This document shows positions 10,653 to 20,830 of a stretch of 64,000 bases of DNA, piece after piece (position 1 is the first letter of the stretch; every line of letters begins with the position of its first letter). The stretch covers positions 518,319-582,318 of the forward strand of contig FJUW01000023.1 of the NCBI GenBank assembly GCA_900074885.1. Reading direction: 5' to 3'. Source of the stretch: Rhynchosporium graminicola. Lineage: Eukaryota > Ascomycota > Leotiomycetes > Helotiales > Ploettnerulaceae. Under the pieces are notes generated by a model, which was given only the letters and a program-made list of their open reading frames with translations, was not told the origin of the DNA and did no database searches. A program made the translations under genes and the position numbers.

Positions 10653-13560
10653 GATTCTGATTCAATTTCCTAACGTGAATATGCCTTACTCAGAGTTATC
10701 GCGTTTTTAAATGTTATGAAATTTAAATCAAAGACAGTCTTGGTCACAAAACGTTGGATGAAATGCCGCTCGGAGCCTCGAATCCGCTAGCAAACGAGCT
10801 TACCCATTCAGGCCTGACTTTGCTGCACAGCAGTCATATCCTATCTGGAATAAGCGACACAGCACCATCGTAGCGCTTTCATAAGGTACCTTAATTGACG
10901 ACAACGTTTCATTGTTTTCGAGGCGAACTCTACGTGATAAGATTCTCAGTTGCAGTTTTACTAGCCATCCCATGTATATTTGACGATACGATATTAAATT
11001 GCCGGCTTAGTGTAAAGGAAGCAGAGGTAGCGGTAAGCGTTACAATGAGGCTATAATTTCAGAAGTGAACATCGCAAGCCTATATGCAGGGTTTGGAAAT
11101 CCTCACTTGTCAGCAAGAAATGATTGGATCTTAGTACGATATCGGCTCAAATGAAAGGTGGCGGTGAGCTAAAGTGTCAGCCTTACATACTAGGTAGGAG
11201 CTTCAGGAAACCCAGATGATTTGATTCATGAAACAAATACGAGCTACGGTTGAGGATCCTTTGTAGCTGAATTCGACGACAAAATTGCTATTTAAATTTT
11301 TTTTTTTTGAAATATATCCTCGTTTAACGGTGACCCTGAACAGCGGATCGGGCACTGGTTTGGTGATCATAAGTATAATTTGGCTGGATAGAGAGTCAAG
11401 AACTGATGAGGTAAGACGAGAAGGATTAAAAGATGATAGTCGTTGTCTTTTTCCGCGAGTTATCAGCTCATCCAAATCTGACCGCAAACCGTTTTGGCAT
11501 GGCCTTCCCCCGGACCATTCAAGCGCCATCCTCGTCACCTCCAGGACAACTCCATCGAGCCAGAAGGGATAGGCGTATATAAGGTCCTGCCAGAACTACA
11601 CTGCGATATCCTCTCCGCTAATCTCTCGGCTTAAAACCAACAAATTCCCCAATTCATCTTCATATAAGACCTCGTCATCCGGCTCATTCAAAGCAGTTGT
11701 CTCCTAACGTTCCCTCCTCTATCTGTAACCGCGAGAGCTTCAACGATTCGACCTTCAAGTACAGTCACGTTTGTGGACCAGAAGAGTGGGCATGTCTCCA
11801 AATCAGAGGAGCAGAGGTAGTACAGTGACTCAAGTGGGTGGGTCAGCTGACGGACCTGAAAGGTATATAGATGAGTGTGTAGGCCCTGAGAGTGGTATAA
11901 CTGGATTCTGGGCTGTTTGTGAATTTTCCGTCCTCGAAGCACTCGCAGCCAATTTCCTGACGATATTATAACATTTAACTTTCTTAAGATTTGTCACAGA
12001 TTCGAAGAAATCATCTTCATTTCCGAGATTGGACTTCTTCGATGGGCTCCATACATCCACCCCTTTGACCGATGGCCGAATCGTACTGATGATGATATCA
12101 GATTTGAATGTAAGTTGATCTGTGTTGAGACATACCTTATATAAACACATGATGTTGCAAAAGGCTAGAATCTTAGTATCCGTCCGAAGTTCCCGCGCAT
12201 CCTGCGAGAGTGTCTTGAAGTCTCGTCAGTCATTTAGATTATTGCCGAATCACTTCAGATACCCTTGATCTTGATCTACCTCATTTGAAACATTGTAGGG
12301 CTGGTCTTAACATGGGACGGAAGGCTGCTGCTATCGAAGGTTCGACGGTCTATGGGATGACCTTAGTCTTGAGAGAACTCTTAAAAAACAATTGTGAGAT
12401 TCCTGAAGCACAGAGCTTTGGAGAATAGCTGTGGCCCTGATAGGACTGGAATAAGTAAAACTAGAATGATAGACAGATATACCTCCCAAAATGAGTCTCG
12501 TATTGTCTGGCAGCTGTGATGAAATCCGCATGGCTATCAGCCGCATTTAGCTTGCTCTTTGTGTATAGAGAAGCGTATTCAGCAATGCATTATCTCGTGA
12601 TATCAGATGACTGAAACATAACGTGAGTTTAAAGAAAGAAAGTGAGTACAATGCCTTGGTAGCGATCTTGATGAGCGCTCGGGTAGAGATTGCTGCGAAT
12701 TATAACTCTTTGATCGAGGCTCGACCGAGCTCTCCAACCAATAGAGTGTACAGAGATAGGGAGGCCTCGCACAGGAAATCCCTCGGCGTTAGCGAGGCTA
12801 TGTGATATGTACCTAATCCCTATTGTCAGAAATGATGCTATGAATCAATACAAAGACTTTTCATTAAGGAAACGAAGACCCCAGGGGCAGGACGGTTTCC
12901 CGAAATCCTTGAGTATACCTGAACGTTCTATGGTAGACACTAAACAGGAGGACATCTCCTATATATGTTACACAATACTTTTCAGCACGTGAGCTGCCTG
13001 AGTGGAAGCATTTCTCTGTCCATCTAATACTCGGAATGACTCACGGTTTGAAAGCTGCATTTGGAATCTTACACCAGGAAGAAACGATGCAGATTCCCAG
13101 AGAATAGCCTTTTAATGGGTTGATGTTTTTGATACTGCCTCGATATTACATTCTACCACATATCTCTTGGTGAGATCTGACATCCCCTTTCACCGTTCCC
13201 TCAAAAATTTTAGTCAATACGAGCATGGCAATTGTCTTCTTGGTTACAGCTCCTGTTGTGTTCTGGTGGAGGCTTTCGTGAGCTGAACCCACGAGTTGCA
13301 GGCGGAATGCAGGCAAAAAGGTCGTCCAGTTAAAGATGCTGACTAACGTGCCAAGCCTCTATACATTACCCTCTCTCCGCACCATCCTACCTTAACTTTC
13401 TTTTATTTACATCTCGTCCTAGGCCCATTACACCACTCACTACTGCTTCCACATTACACGAATCACTCCTTAGAATTGTTTGATATTTTGTTCATTTTCT
13501 TTAGGACAAGTGTGCGGATGATCGACGCCTATTCTACAGGCTAAGCTGGCGTGCATTGCA
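10653..13560. other. Long stretch with unassigned open frames
   Basis: No complete gene can be built in these 2.9 kb. Some stretches look coding-like. On the plus strand, 11923-12144 is a stop-to-stop frame of 74 codons containing ISEIGLLRWAPYIHPFDRW, and around 11693-11830 a frame reads through KQLSPNVPSSICNRESF before a stop. On the minus strand, pieces near 12480-12740 read AADSHADFITAARQYETHF and DQRVIIRSNLYPSAHQDRY. None matches a family I can name, and frames and splice sites do not connect them. They could be exons of unrecognised genes or eroded gene remnants. Confidence 0.35.
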
Positions 13561-13878
13561 TCAGACCAGCTCGTCAAGTGACAGCGCGCATATCGCGTAT
13601 CGATCAACTGGGCAGGGGATTCGATCTAGTGATCCAACCATGTGCTGCAGCGCTCTTGCTGCCTTGGTAACATTAGCCTGGAACGGGGTGGCATGATGAC
13701 GTTCTACCAGACATGACTTCATTCCTGTTACTGTCATTCTTGACATGGGGTGAATATCAAGAAGGCGATATGCAGCCTCATTGCATGATTGCAGCTCAGT
13801 TTGTGGAGCAGACAGCCACCAGCTGAAACCATCTTCACCGAAACAAAAGTTCAGGTGCCCATAAGCCAAGAGGCCCAA
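13561..13878 (-). CDS. Hypothetical protein (105 codons)
   Basis: An ATG-initiated frame of 105 residues with balanced amino-acid use, rich in Cys and Met, with no signal peptide or membrane segment. The middle reads PQTELQSCNEAAYRLLDIHP. I do not recognise the family, and no neighbouring exon is evident. It lies 175 nt upstream of the divergent APP1-like gene, so it could be transcribed from the same intergenic promoter, or it could be a chance open frame. Coding status is uncertain. Confidence 0.25.
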   Translation of the reverse strand: MGLLAYGHLNFCFGEDGFSWWLSAPQTELQSCNEAAYRLLDIHPMSRMTVTGMKSCLVERHHATPFQANVTKAARALQHMVGSLDRIPCPVDRYAICALSLDELV

Positions 13879-14053
13879 TAGGGGGCTTAGAAAGCTGATG
13901 ACCTTGATTTGATTTTCTACATAATAATCTCTCTCAGCCTTCCCAGGCGAGAAATGCCTTTTAGTCGACTACATGTTTATAGTATACAAATCTACCATAT
14001 AACGAACTCCAAGTACGTTCACTATTCCAAAAAACCTCAAGACCGTCACGAAC

Positions 14054-15421
14054 ATGGCACACCTCGTACGCGATGCTAAGGCTGTAGCCGATACAGCAAA
14101 GGGTCTCGGACGAGCCGTTGGAGGGAGTTTCATGGAGAACAAGACTCGACGAGAACGAAAGTTCGGGGAAGTTGAAGATAGTCTACCAAACGTCAAAGCT
14201 GCTCCCGCTTCAGACAACCGCCCATCTTCGATTTGGAATGTCCTCTCGTTCCTCGGATCATGGAACCCTCTAGCACAACCAGTCACTGAAAATGACACGG
14301 TCTGGCTCCTCGACAATACGGCATACAGAAGTGCGAGTGGAAAGTGGCAGGCAGAGTTCGTGGCAGCAGTGTTCGACAAGGACACAGGTGTGGAGATCAG
14401 TACGATCGTTGCGGATATTGCAGAGAAAGTCGGCCTTGGGAATGGCGATGTTGCGGAGGCTACAATTCGAGAGAGGCTGATGCCGTTTGTGCAGACCATA
14501 TTGCCGGGGAGGAAGGTTACGATCGAGTTTGCGAAGCAACAGCAGATTACCTTGGCTCCAGGTGGCAGGAATGGGATCAGTAGCGACACTAAGGCTGTAC
14601 CAACATATCCTGATGGGACTGTGGTATCATATGTTGCGAAAGTTCCCCAAGGCGCAAATGGTGTTCTGCAAGCGAATACTGTGTACGCGGAGCCTGAAGG
14701 GTGGGGAGTTGTGTCTGGTCCGTGTATTTTGGCCCGCAACTGAATACAAAGGCTAAAGATTAATAGACATTGATGATACGATCAAGATTACCCAGACGAG
14801 CGATCCCATCGGTATCTTGCGCTCTACTTTCGTCTCTCAAGCCACACCCGTTGCCGGCATGCCAGAACTCTACGAATTCATTCAGCGCATTATTTCTCCA
14901 ACTTCTCCATGGTTCTACCTCTCAGCCTCCCCATACAACCTGTACTCTTTCCTCCACGACTTTCGCCGGAAGTTCTTCCCTCAGGGTACTATCATTCTTC
15001 GAGACGCTTCATGGATGAATCTTGGCGGTCTCCTCTCAAACCTGACCCTTGGTACACAAGAATACAAAGTCTCGCGTATCACGAAGATCAATACTTGGTT
15101 GCCGAAGCGCAAGATGATCCTTATCGGTGACTCCACTCAAGCTGATCCAGAGACTTATGGTGAGATGTAAGTTCAAAGATGTATTGGAAGCTGTTCCAGA
15201 CCAGAAGCTGATAGTGTACTAGCTACCGCAAGCACAAGGGCTGGGTAAAACTGATCCTCATCCGCAAGGTAACGGATATCGCAGCTCTCGGTATCGAAGA
15301 GAAGAATGAGCCTAAGCGTTTTGAAAAGGCGTTCAAGGACGTGCCTAAAGATATCTGGCACGTTTTCGAGACACCTGATGAGTGTTATCCTCTGATCAAG
15401 ACTACTGTTGCTCGAGGATGA
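14054..15421 (+). CDS. APP1/DUF2183-family phosphatidate phosphatase-like protein
   Basis: Three exons, 14054-14717, 14767-15166 and 15223-15421, give 420 residues. Family knowledge: yeast App1 dephosphorylates phosphatidate and works at endocytic actin patches using a DxDxT haloacid-dehalogenase-like site. Here the N-terminal half (SWNPLAQPVTENDTVWLLDNTAYRS..., written in part) leads to the catalytic domain. Removing intron 1 (49 nt, donor GTCCGT, acceptor TAATAG) creates VVSDIDDTIK, the DxDxT motif at residues 222-226, whose first Asp codon is split by the intron. The downstream motifs PVAGMPELY, WFYLSASPYNLY, RKMILIGDSTQADPETYGEI and DECYPLIKTTVA follow in the family order. Intron 2 (56 nt) is GTAAGT with branch CTGAT and acceptor TAG, and restores the Ile of YGEIYRKHKGW. 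No signal peptide or membrane segment is seen, consistent with a cytosolic enzyme. Confidence 0.9.
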
Positions 15422-16149
15422 TGTTACAAACCTGGAGGTGTCGAGAATCGGGAAACAGGAAACATGAGATTGGTAATATCAGGAAAGGAGTGTGGGAGTT
15501 GGTGTAGGAAGTATCGATTTGTCTAATGCTTCATTTAAATTGCCATACCCATAGTGAATAGTACTCTATCAAGACTGATTCTTGTTTCCTGTTTTCGCCA
15601 TCATCTACAGTATCTTTACTAAAGGCCTGAAAGTAGAGTCGTCAAGGCCTACTATTCACATTTGCAAGAAAAACGACGCGCAGTAGATATTCCCTGGCGA
15701 GCGACAGATCGTACCGCCGAATCTTCACACCTAGATTCACGTCCATGACCTGAGAAAGATAAAGCTGCATACCGATTTAGTCTAACAGCTAAATTTCATG
15801 TTTCAATAGAGTATTGGACAGAACTCCATTCGTCTTGCTCAGACCTAGAGAATATTGACAGTACAGATTTTTAAGACGTCCCTCCTCGAGCTTGGGTCTT
15901 CCAATCCTTGCTGACCACTTTACGGAAGCTTGATGACTTGAATATCCCTAGCTCTGCAAAAAACAATTACGTTTCAAAGAGAATGAACGATTACAATGGA
16001 TGTAAGTCAACCCAGGTTCAGCAATTTTGAAGCCACCCATCATTTTTGCTCGTCAAACAGAGTGTGTATCTCGAGCCGAATCTGTTTCAGTGCTGCGTCG
16101 GTTATCTGAATCTCCATCTACGACATATTCCAGCCCCTGGTTAATTTTG
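15422..16149. other. Intergenic
   Basis: No gene is supported. An ATG at 15983 followed after a few codons by GTAAGT could be a short first exon of the zinc-finger locus downstream, but the next exon cannot be fixed. The rest shows no coding signal. Confidence 0.4.
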
Positions 16150-16516
16150 TGCAGGTTCGACGGCTGTGACAGGATATTCTCTCTTTCCTGTCACTACAAG
16201 TTTGCCTCCTCTAATTTCTGCTACCCTCCCGCGCCCAACAACGAAATTGTACAGACTACTGTTAGCCGACACAAAAAGTCCGCACAACCACCCAAGCCAA
16301 TGTTTCATCTGTGATCGGGCGTTTGAGACCCTAAAAGATGTGGAGAGGCATCATAACGACGTTCATCACACCACGAAGGTTTTCTTATGTCAGTTTGAGG
16401 GATGTAAGTACTCTCGTTCGGGATCTGGGGACAGGGGAGCAAAGGGAAATCCGAGAGAGGAAAATTGGAAGAGGCATTTGAGGAATACACATGGGTCTCT
16501 CAACGGAAGAGATGAG
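16150..16516 (+). pseudogene. C2H2 zinc-finger locus, frame uncertain
   Basis: Three zinc-finger-like segments occur in order. CRFDGCDRIFSLSCHYK starts at 16150 in one frame and has an atypically short spacing. CFICDRAFETLKDVERHH followed by NDVH (C-x2-C, H-x4-H, from 16301) and CQFEGCKYS...NWKRHLRNTH (from 16388) share a second frame. The two frames could be joined by an intron using GTTTGC and acceptor ACAG, but the result lacks the second His pair of finger one. An A-run at about 16272-16276 could alternatively mark a one-base frameshift. The downstream end may splice at GTAGGA near 16517. Such fingers usually mean a DNA-binding transcription regulator. The locus is either a gene whose introns I cannot resolve or a frameshifted pseudogene; I lean slightly to the latter. 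Confidence 0.4.
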
Positions 16517-17297
16517 GTAGGAAGTCTCTATTCATTTGGGCCCTTTAATATACGGGCTCGGATTGCTCACATGTGGTTGTGTCTAATTCGAAACTGTCAG
16601 ACATAACAGTTTCTCACCTCAGGAGACTGAGGACTTCTGGTTTCAAGGCTTTCATGTTAAATGCCTTTTCTGTTTGGTCGGACGGCATCTCCTTTGTATT
16701 TCTTCTCTTCGATAGTCATCATTAAAGATGGATTAGGTAGCTAGGAATTTTCTTGAATCGCGCTCGCTTCGCACTTAGGCCCGCCTTCATTGTATTGTAA
16801 TGTCAGGCATGTCAAACTCGAACAATTCAGATCATGGGGAGTCCTCGCAGGTGACTTAGCTAATATGCTGGGCGCAAAGAAAATACTGATGCACTTACAG
16901 GCAGTGCCGTATTCATATAATTGTTATGATCTCACAGGACACCCCAAAATAAGCGAGACTTGTGGGGAACCAGGATCTTCAATCAATTTGTATTCGAGCA
17001 TCAGAGTCCGACGATAGGGATGAACGACAATTCATACGGTCTGTTATAGATTCCTCTGCGTGATTTAAAGCAGATGGTGGCGAGCTCTCCTATAAGGTTT
17101 GAACATTAGTGTTTGCCAGGATCGTGCGGTTGGTAGCTATGGTGCGCCCTTGCTGACGCGTTTCACAACGGACAACGTCAAGTCATCGAGCCACATACGA
17201 CCTCACGACCAACAAAACCATCTTCCATCCAAAAATATCTCATGATAAAAATCAAATAAAACAATTCTCGTAATCTAAAGAAAGGCATTTGAAAGAT
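16517..17297. other. Intergenic
   Basis: Possible 3' exon of the zinc-finger locus after an acceptor CCTCAG at about 16622, but no conserved content is visible there. Short frames such as 16790-17017 have no recognisable features. Nothing else is supported. Confidence 0.4.
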
Positions 17298-17952
17298 ATG
17301 CCGCGCTACTCTTCAGGAGATTCGGTGAGAGCACCTTCCCCGCCTTCCCGCTCGATTAGACAGGTAAGCTGATATGGATAGGACGATGAAAATCTTCCAG
17401 ACGGCATGAAGCGTGTTGGGTACGATGCAGATACTCAGACATACACCTATCGTGACCGAGATGGAAGTTTCTGGGAAGGAGAGCCTGGCGCCAGGTATGG
17501 TGTTCTCAGGGAAAGTAAGTATTCAAAGCTCGCCTTAAGCCCTGGCACGCCGCTTATTGACACCACCAGGTGGTACTGCCTATCAGCCGATGACCTTGGA
17601 ACGTGTACGTTATCCCATCTATTCAGAAAGTTCTAAGGCTGATGATTCCTAGCATCAAGAAATGCGTGATGCAGACAGAGCAGCTTGGCGCTACATGCTC
17701 CCCTTCTTCCTGCTTGTTTTAGTCGTCCTCTTGACTCTCTTCCGGTATCTTGGATTTGGATCTGAGAGTTTATCAACGCCGTTGAGCTGTAAGGTGGGAT
17801 TCACGGGCTACTTCGTGAAACGTGGAGACTCGTGCTGGGAGATTGCACACGACCGTGGTATAGAAGTGGCGGAGCTGGTGAGGAGCAATGAGGGACTGAA
17901 TTGTGATCTTATAAAAACGGGCATTGAAATTTGCGTGCCGGTTAAGACGTAA
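17298..17952 (+). CDS. Single-pass membrane protein with C-terminal LysM domain
   Basis: Modelled as exons 17298-17324, 17382-17514, 17570-17604 and 17653-17952 (164 residues). The N-terminal part LPDGMKRVGYDADTQTYTYR followed by DGSFWEGEPGARYG is a cytosolic-looking segment. A hydrophobic helix lies at about residues 80-95 (MLPFFLLVLVVLLTLF). A LysM domain occupies about residues 113-161 (GYFVKRGDSCWEIAHDRGI ... LNCDLIKTGIEICVPV, cysteines included). LysM domains bind N-acetylglucosamine polymers such as chitin, but this membrane-anchored type without a signal peptide is of unknown role; it is not a typical secreted LysM effector. Introns 2 (55 nt, GTAAGT) and 3 (48 nt, GTACGT, branch CTGAT) are well supported. 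Exon 1 is uncertain: the chosen 57-nt intron (donor GTGAGA, acceptor GGATAG) removes a Pro/Ser-rich stretch that relatives may retain. Confidence 0.75.
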
Positions 17953-18651
17953 AAGATGCAGCGTTTTCAGGTGCATTAGGTTGCGAGGTTTACTTGGTCA
18001 AAGTTGGTTGTTTTTGGACGAAGCAGGATATCGCACATGCTGTTGCTTTACTTGTAACACAATCCAGAACCCAGTCGGAAAGTGCAATCAAATCAAGAGT
18101 ACGGGTGCAGGTCGCCCGGTACTTCCATAGGTCTTAATTTCCAAACCAACCCAGAAACTACCATTTTCTGTCAATTTCCTTTCCTTTGATTTCTGGATGT
18201 GAATAAGACGACGAGCGAAGTTGCCTAAAACTTCTTGAGAGCCAGATTTAAAGGCGGGGTGATCCAATCCAAGTATGGTAGTTCAGCGAGGTGTATTTGA
18301 CCGGCCGGTTTTCAAATCAAGAAACCAGCCTACTTGACTTCGATTAAAAATGGCCAATACTGACGTGGCCAATAGTTATGGTTCAGACCAGCATCCTCAG
18401 GTTTGTATTTAATAGTTCAGAAATGGTTTGAGGCATTGCAAACTTGATCCAAACTTCCAACATCTCTCTCGTAACGGAGTGGACCATAAAGTTTACGGTA
18501 GTCATCGCGTCCGATCTATCAGCTTCAGGCGTGTTACAACCATCTGTGATATGTCTTTGGGCACTTACTTAATGCTCTTATTCAAAGTCTTATTTCCTTC
18601 CTCGGGAGCAGTTCTTGGTTCTTGACTGTGTCAATATTTCCTTGTTTTGCA
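17953..18651. other. Intergenic
   Basis: This is the 3' side of the LysM gene. It contains short frames with no recognisable domain and nothing that can be supported as a gene. Confidence 0.45.
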
Positions 18652-18780
18652 ATGTTTTGGTTATACGTGCCATCGGCTGCCAAGGTCGCTTACGACAGGG
18701 CTTATGCATACGAAAACAACCCCTTCTATGAGCCCCTCGCCACGATTCGCCTCATTCAGTGTAAAGGGGTTATTGGTTAA
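18652..18780 (+). CDS. Possible small ORF (42 codons)
   Basis: An ATG-initiated frame with balanced composition (MFWLYVPSAAKVAYDRAYAY, then a Pro/Tyr-containing tail) lies just upstream of another coding-like remnant. No family is recognised and no splice continuation is clear. It may be an isolated exon of the following decayed locus or a chance frame. Confidence 0.22.
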   Translation: MFWLYVPSAAKVAYDRAYAYENNPFYEPLATIRLIQCKGVIG

Positions 18781-18855
18781 ATATTTTTCGACGAGCAATT
18801 TTGCCTACTTTTGAGAGTATCTGAAATTCATCGCTTCATCCGGTGTACGGATTAA

Positions 18856-19188
18856 CCGACAAAATTTGGAATACATCGATATGAACGGACACGTGCCAAA
18901 AGCCTCACTGGTGATGGCAAGTCAGGAATCATGTGGAAAAACTGGAAATTCCGTCCCACGTGGTTGGGTTCTGACGCCAGTTTGGCGTTAAGAGCATCTG
19001 GAAATGTCAAACCCTGAATCACTACTGACCAAAATAAAAAGATCTTCAAATGTCCAGGTATTATCATTGACGAAATCGATGGCCTGGGTGGCTCCAAATA
19101 CGACGATGCTGACGAAGCAAACGAAGCACTTACTGCAGCAGTCTATCTCGAAGCCAGCCCGACTTCCTCTCCCGGGGAATACTCCTAG
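18856..19188 (+). pseudogene. Coding-like remnant with internal TGA
   Basis: One plus-strand frame stays open from 18856 to the TAG at 19186 except for a TGA at 19015-19017. It reads KSLTGDGKSGIMWKNWKF before the stop, and GIIIDEIDGLGGSKYDDADE and EANEALTAAVYLEASPTS after it. Its residue use is protein-like, with acidic clusters. An intron spanning the TGA is possible (donor GTCAAA, branch CTGAC, acceptor TCCAG at about 19050), but the donor is poor. I do not recognise the family. The next 450 nt hold further short coding-like pieces (for example LFYDNFNRFCKAHF near 19260-19303) with several stops, so the whole tract may be an eroded gene at the edge of the repeat-rich zone. Confidence 0.3.
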
Positions 19189-20339
19189 CATGTAAATTGG
19201 CTGTCGCTGCCCGGTTCTGGATCGCAATGATTGACACCTGTCCAGCCTATACTAGCCAGACTCTTCTACGATAACTTCAACAGATTCTGCAAAGCGCACT
19301 TCTAAAGACCACATCATCCAAAATACCAGTCTACTTCCCGCAAATGGTTCGACGAAAGCAGAAACCTCATTATTATAAGCTTTACATTGGAGGACCATCG
19401 TAAAGAAGCGAGGCGATGTATTGTGGCTCCTCGATTTAAGTTGCTTGAGGAACTCTGTTGAGGGTGATTTCTCGAAAGGGATCAAGTTGTCACAATGGCC
19501 AAGAAATTGAATTTCACTCGAAAGAGAACTCTCGGGTTCGCAGCAGCGAATAGAGCTGAGAAGGGAGTTTGGTTTGCGTCTTGATTGGATATAGCACTCC
19601 TGTTTTGCTCAAACTCAAGACGTAGAACACATAAGAATTGCGCCGTGGATTGCTACCTGGATGAATAGCCTAAACACCACTGTCCTGAGTATCTAGTCTG
19701 CCCAAGCACTTGTAGCATATAACTTTACAATACTTTCCTTTATATTCCCAAAAACATCGGATTTTCTTATCTTACCCTTTAGCTCCCTCGCTCTTTGTTT
19801 ATACCTTCTATTACCTTATACTTACTCTATCGCCTCTTTTATAGATTCTAGACTAAGAGCCTTAGTCTTCATATTAACGCCTGACTTTAGAGTAGATACA
19901 TAGATTAAATTATAGCGTAATGCTATGTCACTACTAAGAGATAACTTTAGCGGCAATTCTAAGTTATAATCTTAAGCTATAATATGCTGCTATTCAGCTA
20001 TATATCTTCAGGAGAGATCGGAAACTCGTAGGCTTAATATTCTTACTATATCTTACAAGGTCCGAGGATAATCTCGTCTGCCTACGGTTTGTTAGCCGCA
20101 CGATAACAAACTTACTCGAAGGTAGGCAGATAGTAGACCTTACACGTAGTTATTGAAAGCTCAAAAATATATTTCTGATAATAAGAGCAGGACGTGCGGT
20201 ATTAGCCAGGATCTGCTTGAACTGGCGCACTAATTAAGGCTAAAGATACTTGGGGAATGATAGATTGATCAAGACCGAAGAAGACCATTTTCTTGAAATT
20301 TCAAAATTCAAGAAATATTAGCTTTTTGTAAACCCCGAA
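19189..20339. other. Decayed edge, then start of RIP-mutated DNA
   Basis: To about 19,690 the DNA has ordinary composition with broken coding-like pieces. From about 19,700 it becomes AT-rich, with CA and TG scarce and TA abundant, the signature of RIP. No element ends or domains can be recognised up to 20,340. Confidence 0.5.
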
Positions 20340-20830
20340 TTCCCAGATTAGAATTAGCCTTCCTTACTCCTATCAACTAGCTTGCATGTTGGCCTGCCTA
20401 CACAGGTGACAACTCGGGATAAGTGCTTCTCGAGCAAGTTCCTCGGGCTTTCTGTCCTTTTGCGAATGATGACCCAAGAACTTTCTGGCAACAGAAGACA
20501 CTTTGCCTCCTAAGAGGATGGCGTGTCTAGTGTTCAGAATAGTGGCTTCATGTCGGCATGTTTCGACGCAGATCAATAACAACACGGACGTGTTTCCCAA
20601 CCTAGTCAACAAAGCTGTCAAGCGTTTGAGGTCATGCGGGAATTTTGTTGTTGCAGCATTGCGCAGAATAAGCAGAATGTTCAACATCTGGCTTGTTGGT
20701 GCGTTCTACACTACATTGTCGATTGTTGGCCTGCCGGGCCCCGTACCCAACAACAGCCTTTCTACGTTCCTTGAGCAAACGGCGATGGCCCATCATGATG
20801 AATAAGTTATCTACCTTACTCAGAGATAGG
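20340..20830. other. Unmutated island open on both strands
   Basis: About 490 nt of normal-composition DNA sits inside RIP-mutated sequence. It is open on the plus strand for 100 codons (20503-20805) and on the minus strand for 104 codons (20373-20687). Neither product is recognised. The minus-strand frame (LGGKVSSVARKFLGHHSQKD followed by a charged tail) looks slightly more protein-like. It may be a fragment of a single-copy host gene that escaped RIP between repeats. Confidence 0.3.

Noticed and set aside
11203..11572. Overlapping ORFs on both strands (111 and 95 codons)
   Set aside because: The frames run through a T-run of about ten bases encoding Lys or Phe strings, have no domain and no continuation; likely chance.
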